Both the position numbers and the translations under genes were made by a program. Below the pieces are notes generated by a model, which worked only from the letters and a program-made list of their open reading frames with translations, ran no database searches and had not been told where the DNA came from. From Oscillospiraceae bacterium (GTDB lineage Bacteria; Bacillota; Clostridia; Oscillospirales; Oscillospiraceae), in assembly GCA_017435615.1 (NCBI GenBank), contig JAFSET010000016.1:1-64000 (forward strand): 64,000 nt of DNA, written 5' to 3'. The first letter of the stretch is position 1. Each line of letters opens with the position of its first letter. Below are positions 15,650-25,147 of this stretch, piece by piece.

Positions 15650-16372
15650 TTACAGCAGAACAGACTTGCCGGTTTTTCCGGACGCATACACTGCGTCGAT
15701 CATGCTCAGATAGCGGATATGGTCCTCCGGCCAGGTCTCACAACTGATATGATTGGTGAAAATTCCGTGGACGGTCAGCACCGTTTCCACTTCCTCCTCA
15801 CTTAAACCATACAGATAATATTCATCGTCATCATAGACCGCTGTGCCCTCTTCGGAGAAGATATACACCTGATGCTGTACGGTCATATCCGTGACCGACA
15901 GATCGTTTGCCATGCCGTGCTTGGTGATCAGCCGGTGCTGACACTGGATATGGCTGCCCGGTGCCATGGTATTGCCCAGGTCCAGGTTGGCAGTGGTGCC
16001 ATCCTCCATCACCGCAATGATATTTGCGGCGTTTTCATTGACAAAAGCGGTAATTTTTTTAATTTTGCTGTGGAGAATAAACTCCGCAATATTCAGTTCC
16101 CGATAGATCAGACGATCCAGGGAAACATCACTGCCGGTAAAGGCATATACGTTTAACGCACTGTTTTCCTCCGTCTTGTTGCCGTAGGCGGCAATGTGAC
16201 GGATCCGGGGATCATAGCGGTTGGTAAACAGCGGAATTCGCTTCCCGTTCCACAGGAGAGTGGGGGTGAACCCACTCTCCTGCCGGTTTTCCAGGGAGAA
16301 ATCCGGAATTTCCCGTCCGCGTATCTTCAAAAGCTTTTCCACGCCTTGGCGTATATCCGTTACTTTCTCCAT
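15650..16372 (-). CDS. Protein resembling a stand-alone oxidoreductase C-terminal domain
   Basis: 240 aa from ATG 16372, chosen for GGAGAG 8 bases upstream; an earlier in-frame ATG at 16393 overlaps the stop of the giant gene. The sequence is mostly beta strand (FILHSKIKKITAFVNENAANIIAVMEDG, HQVYIFSEEGTAVYDDDEYYLYGL) and ends in a helix, YLSMIDAVYASGKTGKSVLL, like the end of Gfo/Idh/MocA enzymes. No Rossmann half is present. It could be a partner subunit of the atypical oxidoreductase that follows. This is inference from pattern, not a firm family match. Confidence 0.5.
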   Translation of the reverse strand: MEKVTDIRQGVEKLLKIRGREIPDFSLENRQESGFTPTLLWNGKRIPLFTNRYDPRIRHIAAYGNKTEENSALNVYAFTGSDVSLDRLIYRELNIAEFILHSKIKKITAFVNENAANIIAVMEDGTTANLDLGNTMAPGSHIQCQHRLITKHGMANDLSVTDMTVQHQVYIFSEEGTAVYDDDEYYLYGLSEEEVETVLTVHGIFTNHISCETWPEDHIRYLSMIDAVYASGKTGKSVLL

Positions 16373-16389
16373 GTTAAAATCTCTCCGTT

Positions 16390-19300
16390 TCACTTCTTTT
16401 TTACAATGGCAATGGCATCAGCCACTTCACGCTCAATAGGTGTTTCGCACACCAAACGGGTCAGCTTGCCATATTCGTCCTGCGCGTGCAGGGTGGTAGA
16501 GCCGCCGCCGTCCAAATTCAGGATGCAATCCACATCCAGATCCATATCCATATAGATCTGGGCAACAAAGGCATAGTTTGCACTGGGCATGGTCAGAATG
16601 ATCAGGTCGCCGCCCTTGGTGATACCCACCACGGTGCGGTAGTCAGCGCCGGTGGTAGAGAAGCAGGGCTTGCCGTTTTCCATCAGCACACGGCCGCCGC
16701 CAACACCCTGTGCCAGCGTGGTTTCGTAGGTTTCGAAGTAACCTGCCGTGTCGGAGATGACATACTTGCCGTCTGCCGTCTGTGCGAACCAGTTGTCTGT
16801 ATTGTTGGGATTTTCCTCAGAGGGTTCTTTCTTCACATAGCCGTCCACGATCTGCAGACCCCAGGGAATATAGGTCATGGTGGTATTCAGATCATAGAAG
16901 CCAGCATTGGTGATGGCCAGGACTTCATAGCCGTCCTCGGTCAGCATCTTGCCGTAATCGCCGACGGTATGCTTCTCACCGGGATTGTCCGGGTTGGTGT
17001 TTTCATCCCATGCGCCGGCTGCAACCTTCAGCTCCACCTGGGCATCAGACTCTACGATCACCGCATAACCGGTCACCTTGCCGTAACCAAAGGAGTTGTA
17101 GCTGAGCTTGCGCAGCTCTACGCCCTCGCAAAGCTCTGTGCGCTCCATGCCCTCCATGGTAAAGCCCAGGCCGGTCATATTGATGTCGTCGGTATTCCAC
17201 TCGTAGCCGGAGATGGACTCCTTCAGGCCGAAGGGGAATGCGGAAGTGTCCTTCACGCTCTTCAGCCACTTGGAGATCGCCGTATCCAGGGAGGGACCGG
17301 AACCGTTAATGTAGACGCCCGGTCCGTATTCACCGTCTTCGGCGTATACGCTGTACTTATAGCCGCCGTAGCTGTTCAGGCCCTGGGTATCCAGATAAAT
17401 ACCCATATTGCCGTTATAGTCCTTGCTCTGCACCACAGGCAGGCTGATGCCGTACTCCTCGTAGATGGTGACAGCCAATTCCTCTGCCGTATCCAAATTG
17501 CCGGCGTTGGCAACAATGGTAAACTCCGCCAGGGACGGTTCTTCCGTCTTGGGCGCTGTGATCAGCAGCATACCGGCTACCAATACCACAGCCGCCGCAA
17601 CAAAGCTGACTGCGGTCCACACATTCCATTTTCCGAAGAACGCCGCGCCAAACTTGGTATTACTCAGCAAGATCAGCACAACCACCAAAACTGCCAGGAT
17701 CGCAGCGCTGATCAGCACTGCCGGCAGAATACGCTTTGCGTTGCCCTCATCCGCAGTCTGCTCACTGCTCATGGGATTTTTAGGAGCAATGGCATCATCC
17801 TGGTATACGATCTCATCCACAGGTGTCTGCATAGGCGCATCCTTCAGCGGTGTTGCATCCGCAGGCATTCTGTCTGCTTCCAGCAATCTCTCGTCTTCCT
17901 TGGGTGCAGGACCCTGGGTGCTGAACTGTGCCAGGGCCACGGTAGGATCGATCAGGGCCTGCTCCATGGGCATGCCGGTGATGCGGACCTCCACAGCGCC
18001 TGTCTTGTAGTTTTGCATGAACCGGAAGACCAGCACATACTTCACGCCGCCTTCATCCTGATACAGCAGCTTGTTTTCCTCATCCCACATAAAATCCACC
18101 AGTGCAGAGTCTTCGGATTTCGTTGTGGTGCCGGTTCCTGTGCCGTTGATGTAGATGTGATAACCGCTGGTACCGTAGGTAAACTTGTAGATGCCCTGAT
18201 ATTCCTTAACCGTTATGGCGTTGGATTTCTCCGTATCGGTGTACAGAGAATAGGGTGTAGTGGTGGTTACCGAACCGCCGGAGGGCGCATGGCGGAAATA
18301 GTAGCGTGTGCCGTTCAAAACCGCCGTCAAGTAGTACTTTGCGCCGTTAACCGGTGCATGGACATGGTCATTGAGCATGGGGATAGCATTGACGATCTTC
18401 TCACCGCAGATGGTGCAGATGCCGCTCTTGCTGCCGGCAGCATACTGGGTTGCCTCCCGGTCCACAGTCCACTCCGGAACCGTATGCTCGGCCTCGTATT
18501 TCCGGGCACCACATTCACATTCCTGCCAGTGGTAGATGGCGTCATAGCTCCACTTCAGGTTGTAGCTATGCTGATGGATCACCTCAAAGCGCACCACCGC
18601 CGTGTCAGCACCCAGCTCCGTTTCCGGAACGGCCAGCAAGCGGATCTCCTTTTGGTTGGTGCTTGTGTTGGTCAGACGCTTGAACGCCATCACATACTTG
18701 ACATTCCCTTCCATCTGATAGAGGTTTCTGTTCACAGGATCCCAGGTAAAGTCGATCAGCGCAGCGGATGTGGTAGCACTGCTACTCAGGTCCACCTTGC
18801 CGTCCATCGCAATGGTGCTGCCGTTGACATCACCCATATAGATGTTCAGCTTCCGGGCCACGAAATAAGAGATGTTGTAGGTATTGGCATCCTCATTCCA
18901 AATAATGTCCACCTGCTGTGCGCTGTCCTTATGGGTCGTGGTGTACAGGGAGAAGGGGGTGGTATGCTCCACAGACTCTGTGCCGGACTTATCCCGGAAA
19001 TAATACTTTTGTCCGTTCAGCTCGCCTGACAGATAGTAGATACCATCCGGCAAAGAGGGCGGAATTTCCTTGATCGCGGTAGCGCCGCAGACGATACACA
19101 CGCCGGTTTTGCTGCCGGCTGTCGTTTCTGTAGCAGGCATTGTGATCTCCCACATAGGCACCTTGTGCGCCTCGTAGGCACTCTTGCCGCCGCACTCACA
19201 GGCAAACCAGTGTCCGCTGGTATCACTTAAGTAAGTGGTATCCGTATGGCTGTGCTCATGCAGGTTTGCCAGCACCACCGGGTATACACCCTCCTTGGCC

Positions 19301-22300
19301 AGCTCACTTTCCGCAACACCCAGCATGCGCCAGGCACCGATGGCTGCAAAATACTTCACAGCCAAAATGTTGTTATTGCTCAGCTTCCGCAGCACCTTAA
19401 CGCCGTTCACTTCATCTACGGTGAAGGTGTGCTTTTTCAGCTCACTGCCGCTGTTGACACCGGTGTCCATGACCCCGGCATTTTCCCCTTCCACATTCAC
19501 ATCGTAGCAGTAAATTCTGACGATGGACTGTGTGCTGGGATTTGTATAGGTAAGCTGGAAGCCGACCTTTCCTTCCGCAGGTGCTTCCAGGGTTACCTGG
19601 AAGGCCCAGTCGTGATTGACATTATCCGTGGTCACCAAAGAATACGGCACCGTTTCCGTAACCGTACCATGGCGGAAGAACTGGATAATGCCATCCACAT
19701 TGGCCGCCAAATAATAGCTGCCGCCGATTACCGGCTCGTACACCGGGGACACCTTGGTTTCGGTGCCGTGGAGCAGATGCACATAGCCGCAAACCTTACA
19801 TTTTTGGGTTTGTGTGCTGTTTTCTTTGTCGAACTTCCACTTGGTGTATACATGGTCTGCAACATTGATCTTGTCGTAGCAGATATCACAATGCTGGTAG
19901 TGCTTTCCGTCGGCCTCGTACCACTTTCCGTCCTTGTTCTGACAGGTATGGGGCTTGACCTGAGAGCCGCACTTACATACCAGGTAGCCCAGCTTTTCAT
20001 TGAGTACATAGCTGTGGCTTTCCTTTTCTTCCGCGATACCGCAGTCGCAGGCATGCCAGTGGCCGGTCTTGTCATAGTCATATTTTTGGGTATTCACACG
20101 ATGGCTGTGCAGTTCAGTCAGCATAACCGGGTACACATCTCCGCCAGCCAGCTCGCTTTCCGGAACACCCAGGATCCGCCAGGCGTCGATGGACGCAAAG
20201 TACTTGACGACTAAAATATTGTTGTTGCTCAGCTTCCGCAGCACCTTGACACCGCCGACTTCATCCACAGTAAAGGTATGCTTTTTCAGCTCATTGCCGC
20301 TGTTGACACCGGTATCCATGACTCCGGCATTTTCCCCATCCACATTGGCATCATAGCAGTAGATCCGAATTGTGTCCTGCGTGGTGGGATTTAAATAGGT
20401 TAGCTGGAATCCAACCGTTCCTTCTGCCGGCGACTCCAAGGTTACCGGGAAGGTCCAGTCGTGATTGGCGTTGTCCGTTGCCACCAGAGAGTAAGGAACC
20501 GTTTCCGTGACCGTACCGTGACGGAAGAACTGGACAGTTCCCTTCACATTGGCGGCCAAATAATAGCTGCCGCCGATCACAGGCGCATCCACAGGGGATA
20601 CCTTGGTGGTGGTGCCGTAAAGCACATTTTCATAGCGGCAAACCTTACAGGTTTGGCTCTGGGTGCCATTTTCGGTGTCATAGCGCCAGGCATTGTACTT
20701 GTGGTCTGCCACATTGATCTTGTCGTAGCAGATATCACAATACTGATAGTGCTTTCCGTCGGCTTCGTACCACTTTCCATCCTTGTTCTGACAAGTATGG
20801 GGCTTTACCGTCGCACCGCATTTACATACCTTGTAGCCCAGCTTTTCATCCAGCACATAGCTGTGGCTCTCCTTTTCTTCCGCGACACCGCAGTCACAGG
20901 CATGCCAGTGACCGGTTTTGTCGTAGGAATACTTTTGGGTATTGATCTTGTGGGTGTGAAGCTCAGAGAGCATCACCGGGTATACCTCTGCGCCAGCCAG
21001 CTCGCTTTCCGGCACGCCCAAAATACGCCAGGCATCGATGGATGCGAAATACTTGGCAACCAAAATATTTTGGTTACTCAGCTTCCGCAGCACCTTCACG
21101 CCGTTTACTTCATCGATGGTAAAGGTATGCTTTTGCAGCTCACTGCCGCTGTTGACACCGGTGTCCATAATCCCATCAGAACCGCCGGCATCATAGCAGT
21201 ATATTCTGATAACAGACTGTGTGGTGGGATTGACATAGGTAAGCTGGAAGCCGGTGGTTCCTTCCACAGGTGCCTCCAGGGTCACCGGGAAGGTCCAGTC
21301 GTGATTGGGGTTGTCCGTTGCTACTAAGGAGTAGGGCACCGTTTCTGTAACGGTACCGTGGCGGAAGAACTGAACCGTACCCTTTACATTGGCTGCCAAA
21401 TAATAGCTGCCGCCGATCACCGGCTCATCCACCTGGGAAACCTTGTTATTGGTGCCGTAAAGCACATTTTCATAGCGGCACACTCTGCATTTTTGGCTCT
21501 GGGTGCCAGCTTCTGCATCAAAGCTCCATGCGCCGTACTTATGCTTTGCCACATTGATCTTGGCGTAGCAGATATCACAGTGCTGATAGTGGTTCTCAGC
21601 AGAGCCGTACCACTTGCCGTCTGTGTTTACGCAATCGTGGGGCATCAGGGTAGCGCCGCAAAGACATTCCTGATAGCCGAGGGCTTCGTTCATCACATAG
21701 TTATGAGGTTCAACCGCCTGGCTCAGGCCGCAGGAGCAGGCCTTCCAGTGCCCGGCTTTGTCATAGCTGTAGCCGTCAAAGCTGTGGGTGTGGACATCTG
21801 CCAGCATCACCGGGTAAACGCCCTCATTGGCCAGTTCGCTTTCGGGAACACCCAGCATACGCCATGCGCCCACGGTCTCATTATACTTGACGACCAAAAT
21901 GCTGTCGTTGCTCAGCTTCCGCAGCACCTGAACGCCGTTCACTTCATCTACGGCAAAGGTATGCTTCTTCCATTCGTTGCCGCTGTTGACACCGGTGTCC
22001 ATAATGCCGTCGGAACCGCCGGCATCATAGCAGTAGATCCGTGTGGTTGCCCCGGAGGTGGGGTGCACATAGGTAAACTGGAAGCCGTCACTGCCCTCGA
22101 TGGGTGCTTCCACAGTCACCGGGAATGCCCAGTTATGGTTGACGTTATCGGTCACCACCAAAGAGTAAGGCATGGTGTCCGTAACCGCACCGTGGCGGAA
22201 GAACCAAACTGTGCCATCCACATTGGCTGCCAAATAGTGGCTGCTGCCGATCACCGGCTGGCTCACCGGGGAAACCTTGGTATTTTCGCCCCAAAGGCTT

Positions 22301-25074
22301 TCGGTGTAGCCGCAAACGCAGCTATGGCTCTGTGTGCCGTTTTCTGCATCATAGCTCCACGGGCCAAATGTATGGTCTGCCAAATTGATCTGCTTGTGGC
22401 AAATGCCGCAAAGCTGATAATGCTTGCCGTTCTCCTGATACCATACGCCGTCGGCGCTTTCGCAATCGTGAGGCTGCACGGATACGCCGCACTGACAAAC
22501 CTCATAGCCCAGAGCTTCATCCATTTGGAAGCTATGGGTTTCCGGGGTGCTGGTGTAGCCGCAGTCGCAGCGCTTCCAGTGTGCGTTTCCATCATACTCG
22601 AAGGAAGTACCAAAGCTGTGGGTATGGGCCTGGGCCAATACGACCGGGAAAACGCCCTCACTGTCCAGCTCGCTTTCAGGAACGCCCAGCATCCGCCATG
22701 CGTCTGCCGAAGCAAAGTACTTCAAAACCAGAATATTGTTGTTGCCCAGTTTGCGCAGCACCTTGACACCGTTTACTTCATCGACAGTAAAGGTGTGCTT
22801 TTCCAGCTCCTTACCAGTGTTGGTGCCGGTATCCATAATGCCGTCGGAGCCGCCTGCGTCGTAGCAGTAGATCCGCAGCAGCATATCGTCCGAGGGACGC
22901 ACCACGGTGATCTGGAAGCCTGTGTCACCGGAAACAGGCGCTTCCAGGGTGACCTGCCGCAGGCTGGCGTGGTTAAAGTCTGTGGTGGTGCTTAAGGAAT
23001 AGGGATTGGTCTCCGCTACGCTGCCCTGCAGCACGAAATAGCGGATCACGCCGTTTTGGTTGGCGACCAAATAGTAGCTGCCGCCCACCACGGGCTCTGC
23101 CACCGGGGACACCTTGTTTTGTGTTCCCAGAAGGATTTGGCTATGGTTACAAACAGAGCAGGCCCGCTCCTGAGTGCCCTTGACCGTATCGAACACCCAT
23201 TGGCCATAGGTATGGATTTCTTCCTGAATACGCTTTCCGCACAGGCCGCAAAGCTGATAATGCTTTCCGGCTTCCTCATACCAGACTCCGTCGGAGCTTA
23301 CACAGTCGTGATTTTCCAGGGATGCGCCACAGGAGCAAACCAAATAGCCCAGGGTCTCATCCATGATATAGCTGTGTTTTTCCACGGTAGTTGCATAACC
23401 GCAGCTACAGCCCTTCCAGTGTCCGTTTTCGTCATATTCATAGGCTTCACCCAATTGATGGGTGTGGGCCTCCACCAGCACAGCCGGGTAAACGCCCGCA
23501 TTGGAAAGCTCGCTTTCCGGAACGCCCAGCATACGCCATGCGCCCTTGGTCTCGTTATACTTGACCACCAGCACATTGTTGTTGCCGATTTTGCGCAGCA
23601 CCTTGACGCCGTTCACTTCATCGATCGTAAAGGTGTGCTTTTCCAGATCGCTGCCGGCGTTGGTGCCGGTGTCCATAATGCCGTCAGAGCCGCCTGCGTC
23701 ATAGCAGTAGATCCGCAGCAGCTTATTGTCCGACTGACGGATCACCGTGATCTGGAAACCGTCCTCGCCGGAAGTCGGGGCCTCCAGTGAGATCTTCTGC
23801 AGTGCGGCGTGGTTAAAGTCTGTGGTCGTGCTCAGGGAATAGGGATTGGTTTCTGTTACGCTTCCCTGCAGCACAAAATAGTGGATCACGCCCTTTGCAT
23901 TGGCGGCCAAATAGTAGCTGCCGCCCACCGCAGGCTCTGCCACCGGGGACACCTTGTTATCTGTTCCCAACAGGGTATCCGCATAGTTGCAGACAGAGCA
24001 GCTACGGCTTTGGCTGCCCATCTGGGCATCAAAGCTCCAACTGCCATAGGTGTGGCCGCTCTCGTTAAAGGGTTTGCCGCATCCGTCACAGAGCTGATAG
24101 TGCTGCGTGGCAGAGGCATACCATTTGCCGTCCTCGCTGGCACATTCGTGGGGCTTTTGATCCGCACCGCACTGACAGACAGCATAACCCAAAGCCTCGT
24201 CCAAAACGAACTCGTGGTCCTCCGGCTCCTGGGCCGCGCCACAGGCGCAGCTTCTCCAGTGTCCGTCCTCGTTATAGGCATAGGCAGAGTCAAAGCTGTG
24301 GGTATGTACCTTGACCAGCATTGCCGGGTAAACGCCCGCATTGGAAAGCTCGCTTTCCGGCACGCCCAGCATACGCCATGTACCCTTGGTCTCGTTATAC
24401 TTGACCACCAGCACATTGTCGTTGCCGATTTTGCGCAGCACCTGAACGCCGTCTACCTCATCGACAAAGAAGGTATGGCGGTTGAGATACTTGGCAGTAT
24501 TGGTGCCTGTATCCATAACGCCCCTGTTGCTGCCGTCGGTTTTGACATCGTAGCAGTAAATTCTTGTCAGCGTTGAGCCGTTGTAGAAGGAAAGCTGAAA
24601 ACCGGTAGTACCTTCCACCGGTGCTTCCGGAATGATCTGCTTGATGCCGGTATGGGACAGATCCGTTGCGGTATGCAGGGAATAGGGCACTGTGTCTGTA
24701 ACAGAAGCACCTGTCACAAAGAAGTGGACCGTACCGCCTGCATTGGCAGCCAAATAGTAGCTTTCGCCCACCACCGGGTCAGTCACCTGAGAAACCTTTG
24801 TATTGGTTCCGTACAGGATGTCTTCATAGCCGCATACGGTACAGCTCCGGCTTTGCATACCCTTTTGGGTATCAAATTGCCAGTCGCCGTAGGTATGGGC
24901 TGTCTTATCTACATGGTAATCGCAGGAACAGGTTCCCCAGTGCTGTGCGCTGTCATACTGCAGCGTATGCACATGGTCCGGCGTTTCTGTTCCTTCAGCC
25001 TGAAAACACGGCGCCAAAACATTGATCAGCAGGATCAGCGCCATGATAATACTGAATGTTTTCTTGAAATTCAT
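16390..25074 (-). CDS. Giant surface protein: seven 280-aa repeats, two TM segments, phosphodiester glycosidase head
   Basis: 2894 aa. Signal peptide MNFKKTFSIIMALILLINVLAPC. Seven tandem modules of about 280 aa follow (to about residue 2000), each with a beta-rich part (SYYLAANxxG, TxPYSL, RIYCYD, GxMDTGxN, VLRKxxNxNxLxxKY, WRMLGVPESEL) and a Cys/His part (HWxxCxCG, VCxCGA, HYQxCxxC, CxVCxY) that looks like small metal-binding knuckles. Two divergent modules come next (about 2008-2400). Membrane segments at about 2448-2473 and 2485-2506 form a hairpin, so both ends should be outside. A further domain (VANAGNLDTAEELAVTIYEEYG) precedes the C-terminal NAGPA domain (about 2635-2894): ITNAGFYDLN, GVGGGRVLM, DYRTVVGI, NLDGGGSTT. 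RBS AGGAGAATC lies upstream. It is probably a wall-spanning enzyme that cleaves sugar phosphodiesters at the cell surface. Confidence 0.88.
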   Translation of the reverse strand: MNFKKTFSIIMALILLINVLAPCFQAEGTETPDHVHTLQYDSAQHWGTCSCDYHVDKTAHTYGDWQFDTQKGMQSRSCTVCGYEDILYGTNTKVSQVTDPVVGESYYLAANAGGTVHFFVTGASVTDTVPYSLHTATDLSHTGIKQIIPEAPVEGTTGFQLSFYNGSTLTRIYCYDVKTDGSNRGVMDTGTNTAKYLNRHTFFVDEVDGVQVLRKIGNDNVLVVKYNETKGTWRMLGVPESELSNAGVYPAMLVKVHTHSFDSAYAYNEDGHWRSCACGAAQEPEDHEFVLDEALGYAVCQCGADQKPHECASEDGKWYASATQHYQLCDGCGKPFNESGHTYGSWSFDAQMGSQSRSCSVCNYADTLLGTDNKVSPVAEPAVGGSYYLAANAKGVIHYFVLQGSVTETNPYSLSTTTDFNHAALQKISLEAPTSGEDGFQITVIRQSDNKLLRIYCYDAGGSDGIMDTGTNAGSDLEKHTFTIDEVNGVKVLRKIGNNNVLVVKYNETKGAWRMLGVPESELSNAGVYPAVLVEAHTHQLGEAYEYDENGHWKGCSCGYATTVEKHSYIMDETLGYLVCSCGASLENHDCVSSDGVWYEEAGKHYQLCGLCGKRIQEEIHTYGQWVFDTVKGTQERACSVCNHSQILLGTQNKVSPVAEPVVGGSYYLVANQNGVIRYFVLQGSVAETNPYSLSTTTDFNHASLRQVTLEAPVSGDTGFQITVVRPSDDMLLRIYCYDAGGSDGIMDTGTNTGKELEKHTFTVDEVNGVKVLRKLGNNNILVLKYFASADAWRMLGVPESELDSEGVFPVVLAQAHTHSFGTSFEYDGNAHWKRCDCGYTSTPETHSFQMDEALGYEVCQCGVSVQPHDCESADGVWYQENGKHYQLCGICHKQINLADHTFGPWSYDAENGTQSHSCVCGYTESLWGENTKVSPVSQPVIGSSHYLAANVDGTVWFFRHGAVTDTMPYSLVVTDNVNHNWAFPVTVEAPIEGSDGFQFTYVHPTSGATTRIYCYDAGGSDGIMDTGVNSGNEWKKHTFAVDEVNGVQVLRKLSNDSILVVKYNETVGAWRMLGVPESELANEGVYPVMLADVHTHSFDGYSYDKAGHWKACSCGLSQAVEPHNYVMNEALGYQECLCGATLMPHDCVNTDGKWYGSAENHYQHCDICYAKINVAKHKYGAWSFDAEAGTQSQKCRVCRYENVLYGTNNKVSQVDEPVIGGSYYLAANVKGTVQFFRHGTVTETVPYSLVATDNPNHDWTFPVTLEAPVEGTTGFQLTYVNPTTQSVIRIYCYDAGGSDGIMDTGVNSGSELQKHTFTIDEVNGVKVLRKLSNQNILVAKYFASIDAWRILGVPESELAGAEVYPVMLSELHTHKINTQKYSYDKTGHWHACDCGVAEEKESHSYVLDEKLGYKVCKCGATVKPHTCQNKDGKWYEADGKHYQYCDICYDKINVADHKYNAWRYDTENGTQSQTCKVCRYENVLYGTTTKVSPVDAPVIGGSYYLAANVKGTVQFFRHGTVTETVPYSLVATDNANHDWTFPVTLESPAEGTVGFQLTYLNPTTQDTIRIYCYDANVDGENAGVMDTGVNSGNELKKHTFTVDEVGGVKVLRKLSNNNILVVKYFASIDAWRILGVPESELAGGDVYPVMLTELHSHRVNTQKYDYDKTGHWHACDCGIAEEKESHSYVLNEKLGYLVCKCGSQVKPHTCQNKDGKWYEADGKHYQHCDICYDKINVADHVYTKWKFDKENSTQTQKCKVCGYVHLLHGTETKVSPVYEPVIGGSYYLAANVDGIIQFFRHGTVTETVPYSLVTTDNVNHDWAFQVTLEAPAEGKVGFQLTYTNPSTQSIVRIYCYDVNVEGENAGVMDTGVNSGSELKKHTFTVDEVNGVKVLRKLSNNNILAVKYFAAIGAWRMLGVAESELAKEGVYPVVLANLHEHSHTDTTYLSDTSGHWFACECGGKSAYEAHKVPMWEITMPATETTAGSKTGVCIVCGATAIKEIPPSLPDGIYYLSGELNGQKYYFRDKSGTESVEHTTPFSLYTTTHKDSAQQVDIIWNEDANTYNISYFVARKLNIYMGDVNGSTIAMDGKVDLSSSATTSAALIDFTWDPVNRNLYQMEGNVKYVMAFKRLTNTSTNQKEIRLLAVPETELGADTAVVRFEVIHQHSYNLKWSYDAIYHWQECECGARKYEAEHTVPEWTVDREATQYAAGSKSGICTICGEKIVNAIPMLNDHVHAPVNGAKYYLTAVLNGTRYYFRHAPSGGSVTTTTPYSLYTDTEKSNAITVKEYQGIYKFTYGTSGYHIYINGTGTGTTTKSEDSALVDFMWDEENKLLYQDEGGVKYVLVFRFMQNYKTGAVEVRITGMPMEQALIDPTVALAQFSTQGPAPKEDERLLEADRMPADATPLKDAPMQTPVDEIVYQDDAIAPKNPMSSEQTADEGNAKRILPAVLISAAILAVLVVVLILLSNTKFGAAFFGKWNVWTAVSFVAAAVVLVAGMLLITAPKTEEPSLAEFTIVANAGNLDTAEELAVTIYEEYGISLPVVQSKDYNGNMGIYLDTQGLNSYGGYKYSVYAEDGEYGPGVYINGSGPSLDTAISKWLKSVKDTSAFPFGLKESISGYEWNTDDINMTGLGFTMEGMERTELCEGVELRKLSYNSFGYGKVTGYAVIVESDAQVELKVAAGAWDENTNPDNPGEKHTVGDYGKMLTEDGYEVLAITNAGFYDLNTTMTYIPWGLQIVDGYVKKEPSEENPNNTDNWFAQTADGKYVISDTAGYFETYETTLAQGVGGGRVLMENGKPCFSTTGADYRTVVGITKGGDLIILTMPSANYAFVAQIYMDMDLDVDCILNLDGGGSTTLHAQDEYGKLTRLVCETPIEREVADAIAIVKKK
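19240..24950 (-). repeat. Seven tandem coding repeats of about 840 bp
   Basis: The DNA encoding VLRK recurs near 19383, 20231, 21079, 21917, 22757, 23592 and 24430, a period of 837-850 bases. Neighbouring copies are very similar at base level (compare 20460-20640 with 21300-21480), so copy number could change by recombination and short-read assemblies may collapse them. Confidence 0.85.
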
Positions 25075-25110
25075 ATGATTCTCCTCGCATCGTTAAGCAG
25101 GGAATACCTT

Positions 25111-25138
25111 CTATGGCGGGGTCAAAGCCCCGCCATAG
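25111..25138 (-). other. Intercistronic hairpin between the two largest genes
   Basis: An 11-bp perfect stem CTATGGCGGGG (25111-25121 with 25128-25138). On the minus strand it lacks a T tract. It may lower read-through from the 1711-aa gene into the 2894-aa gene. Confidence 0.4.
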
Positions 25139-25147
25139 TTTTATTGA

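Noticed and set aside
16486..24576. Several long + strand open frames of 250-850 aa
   Set aside because: They are antisense to the tandem repeats of the 2894-aa gene and recur with the repeat period; they have no ribosome sites or recognisable domains.
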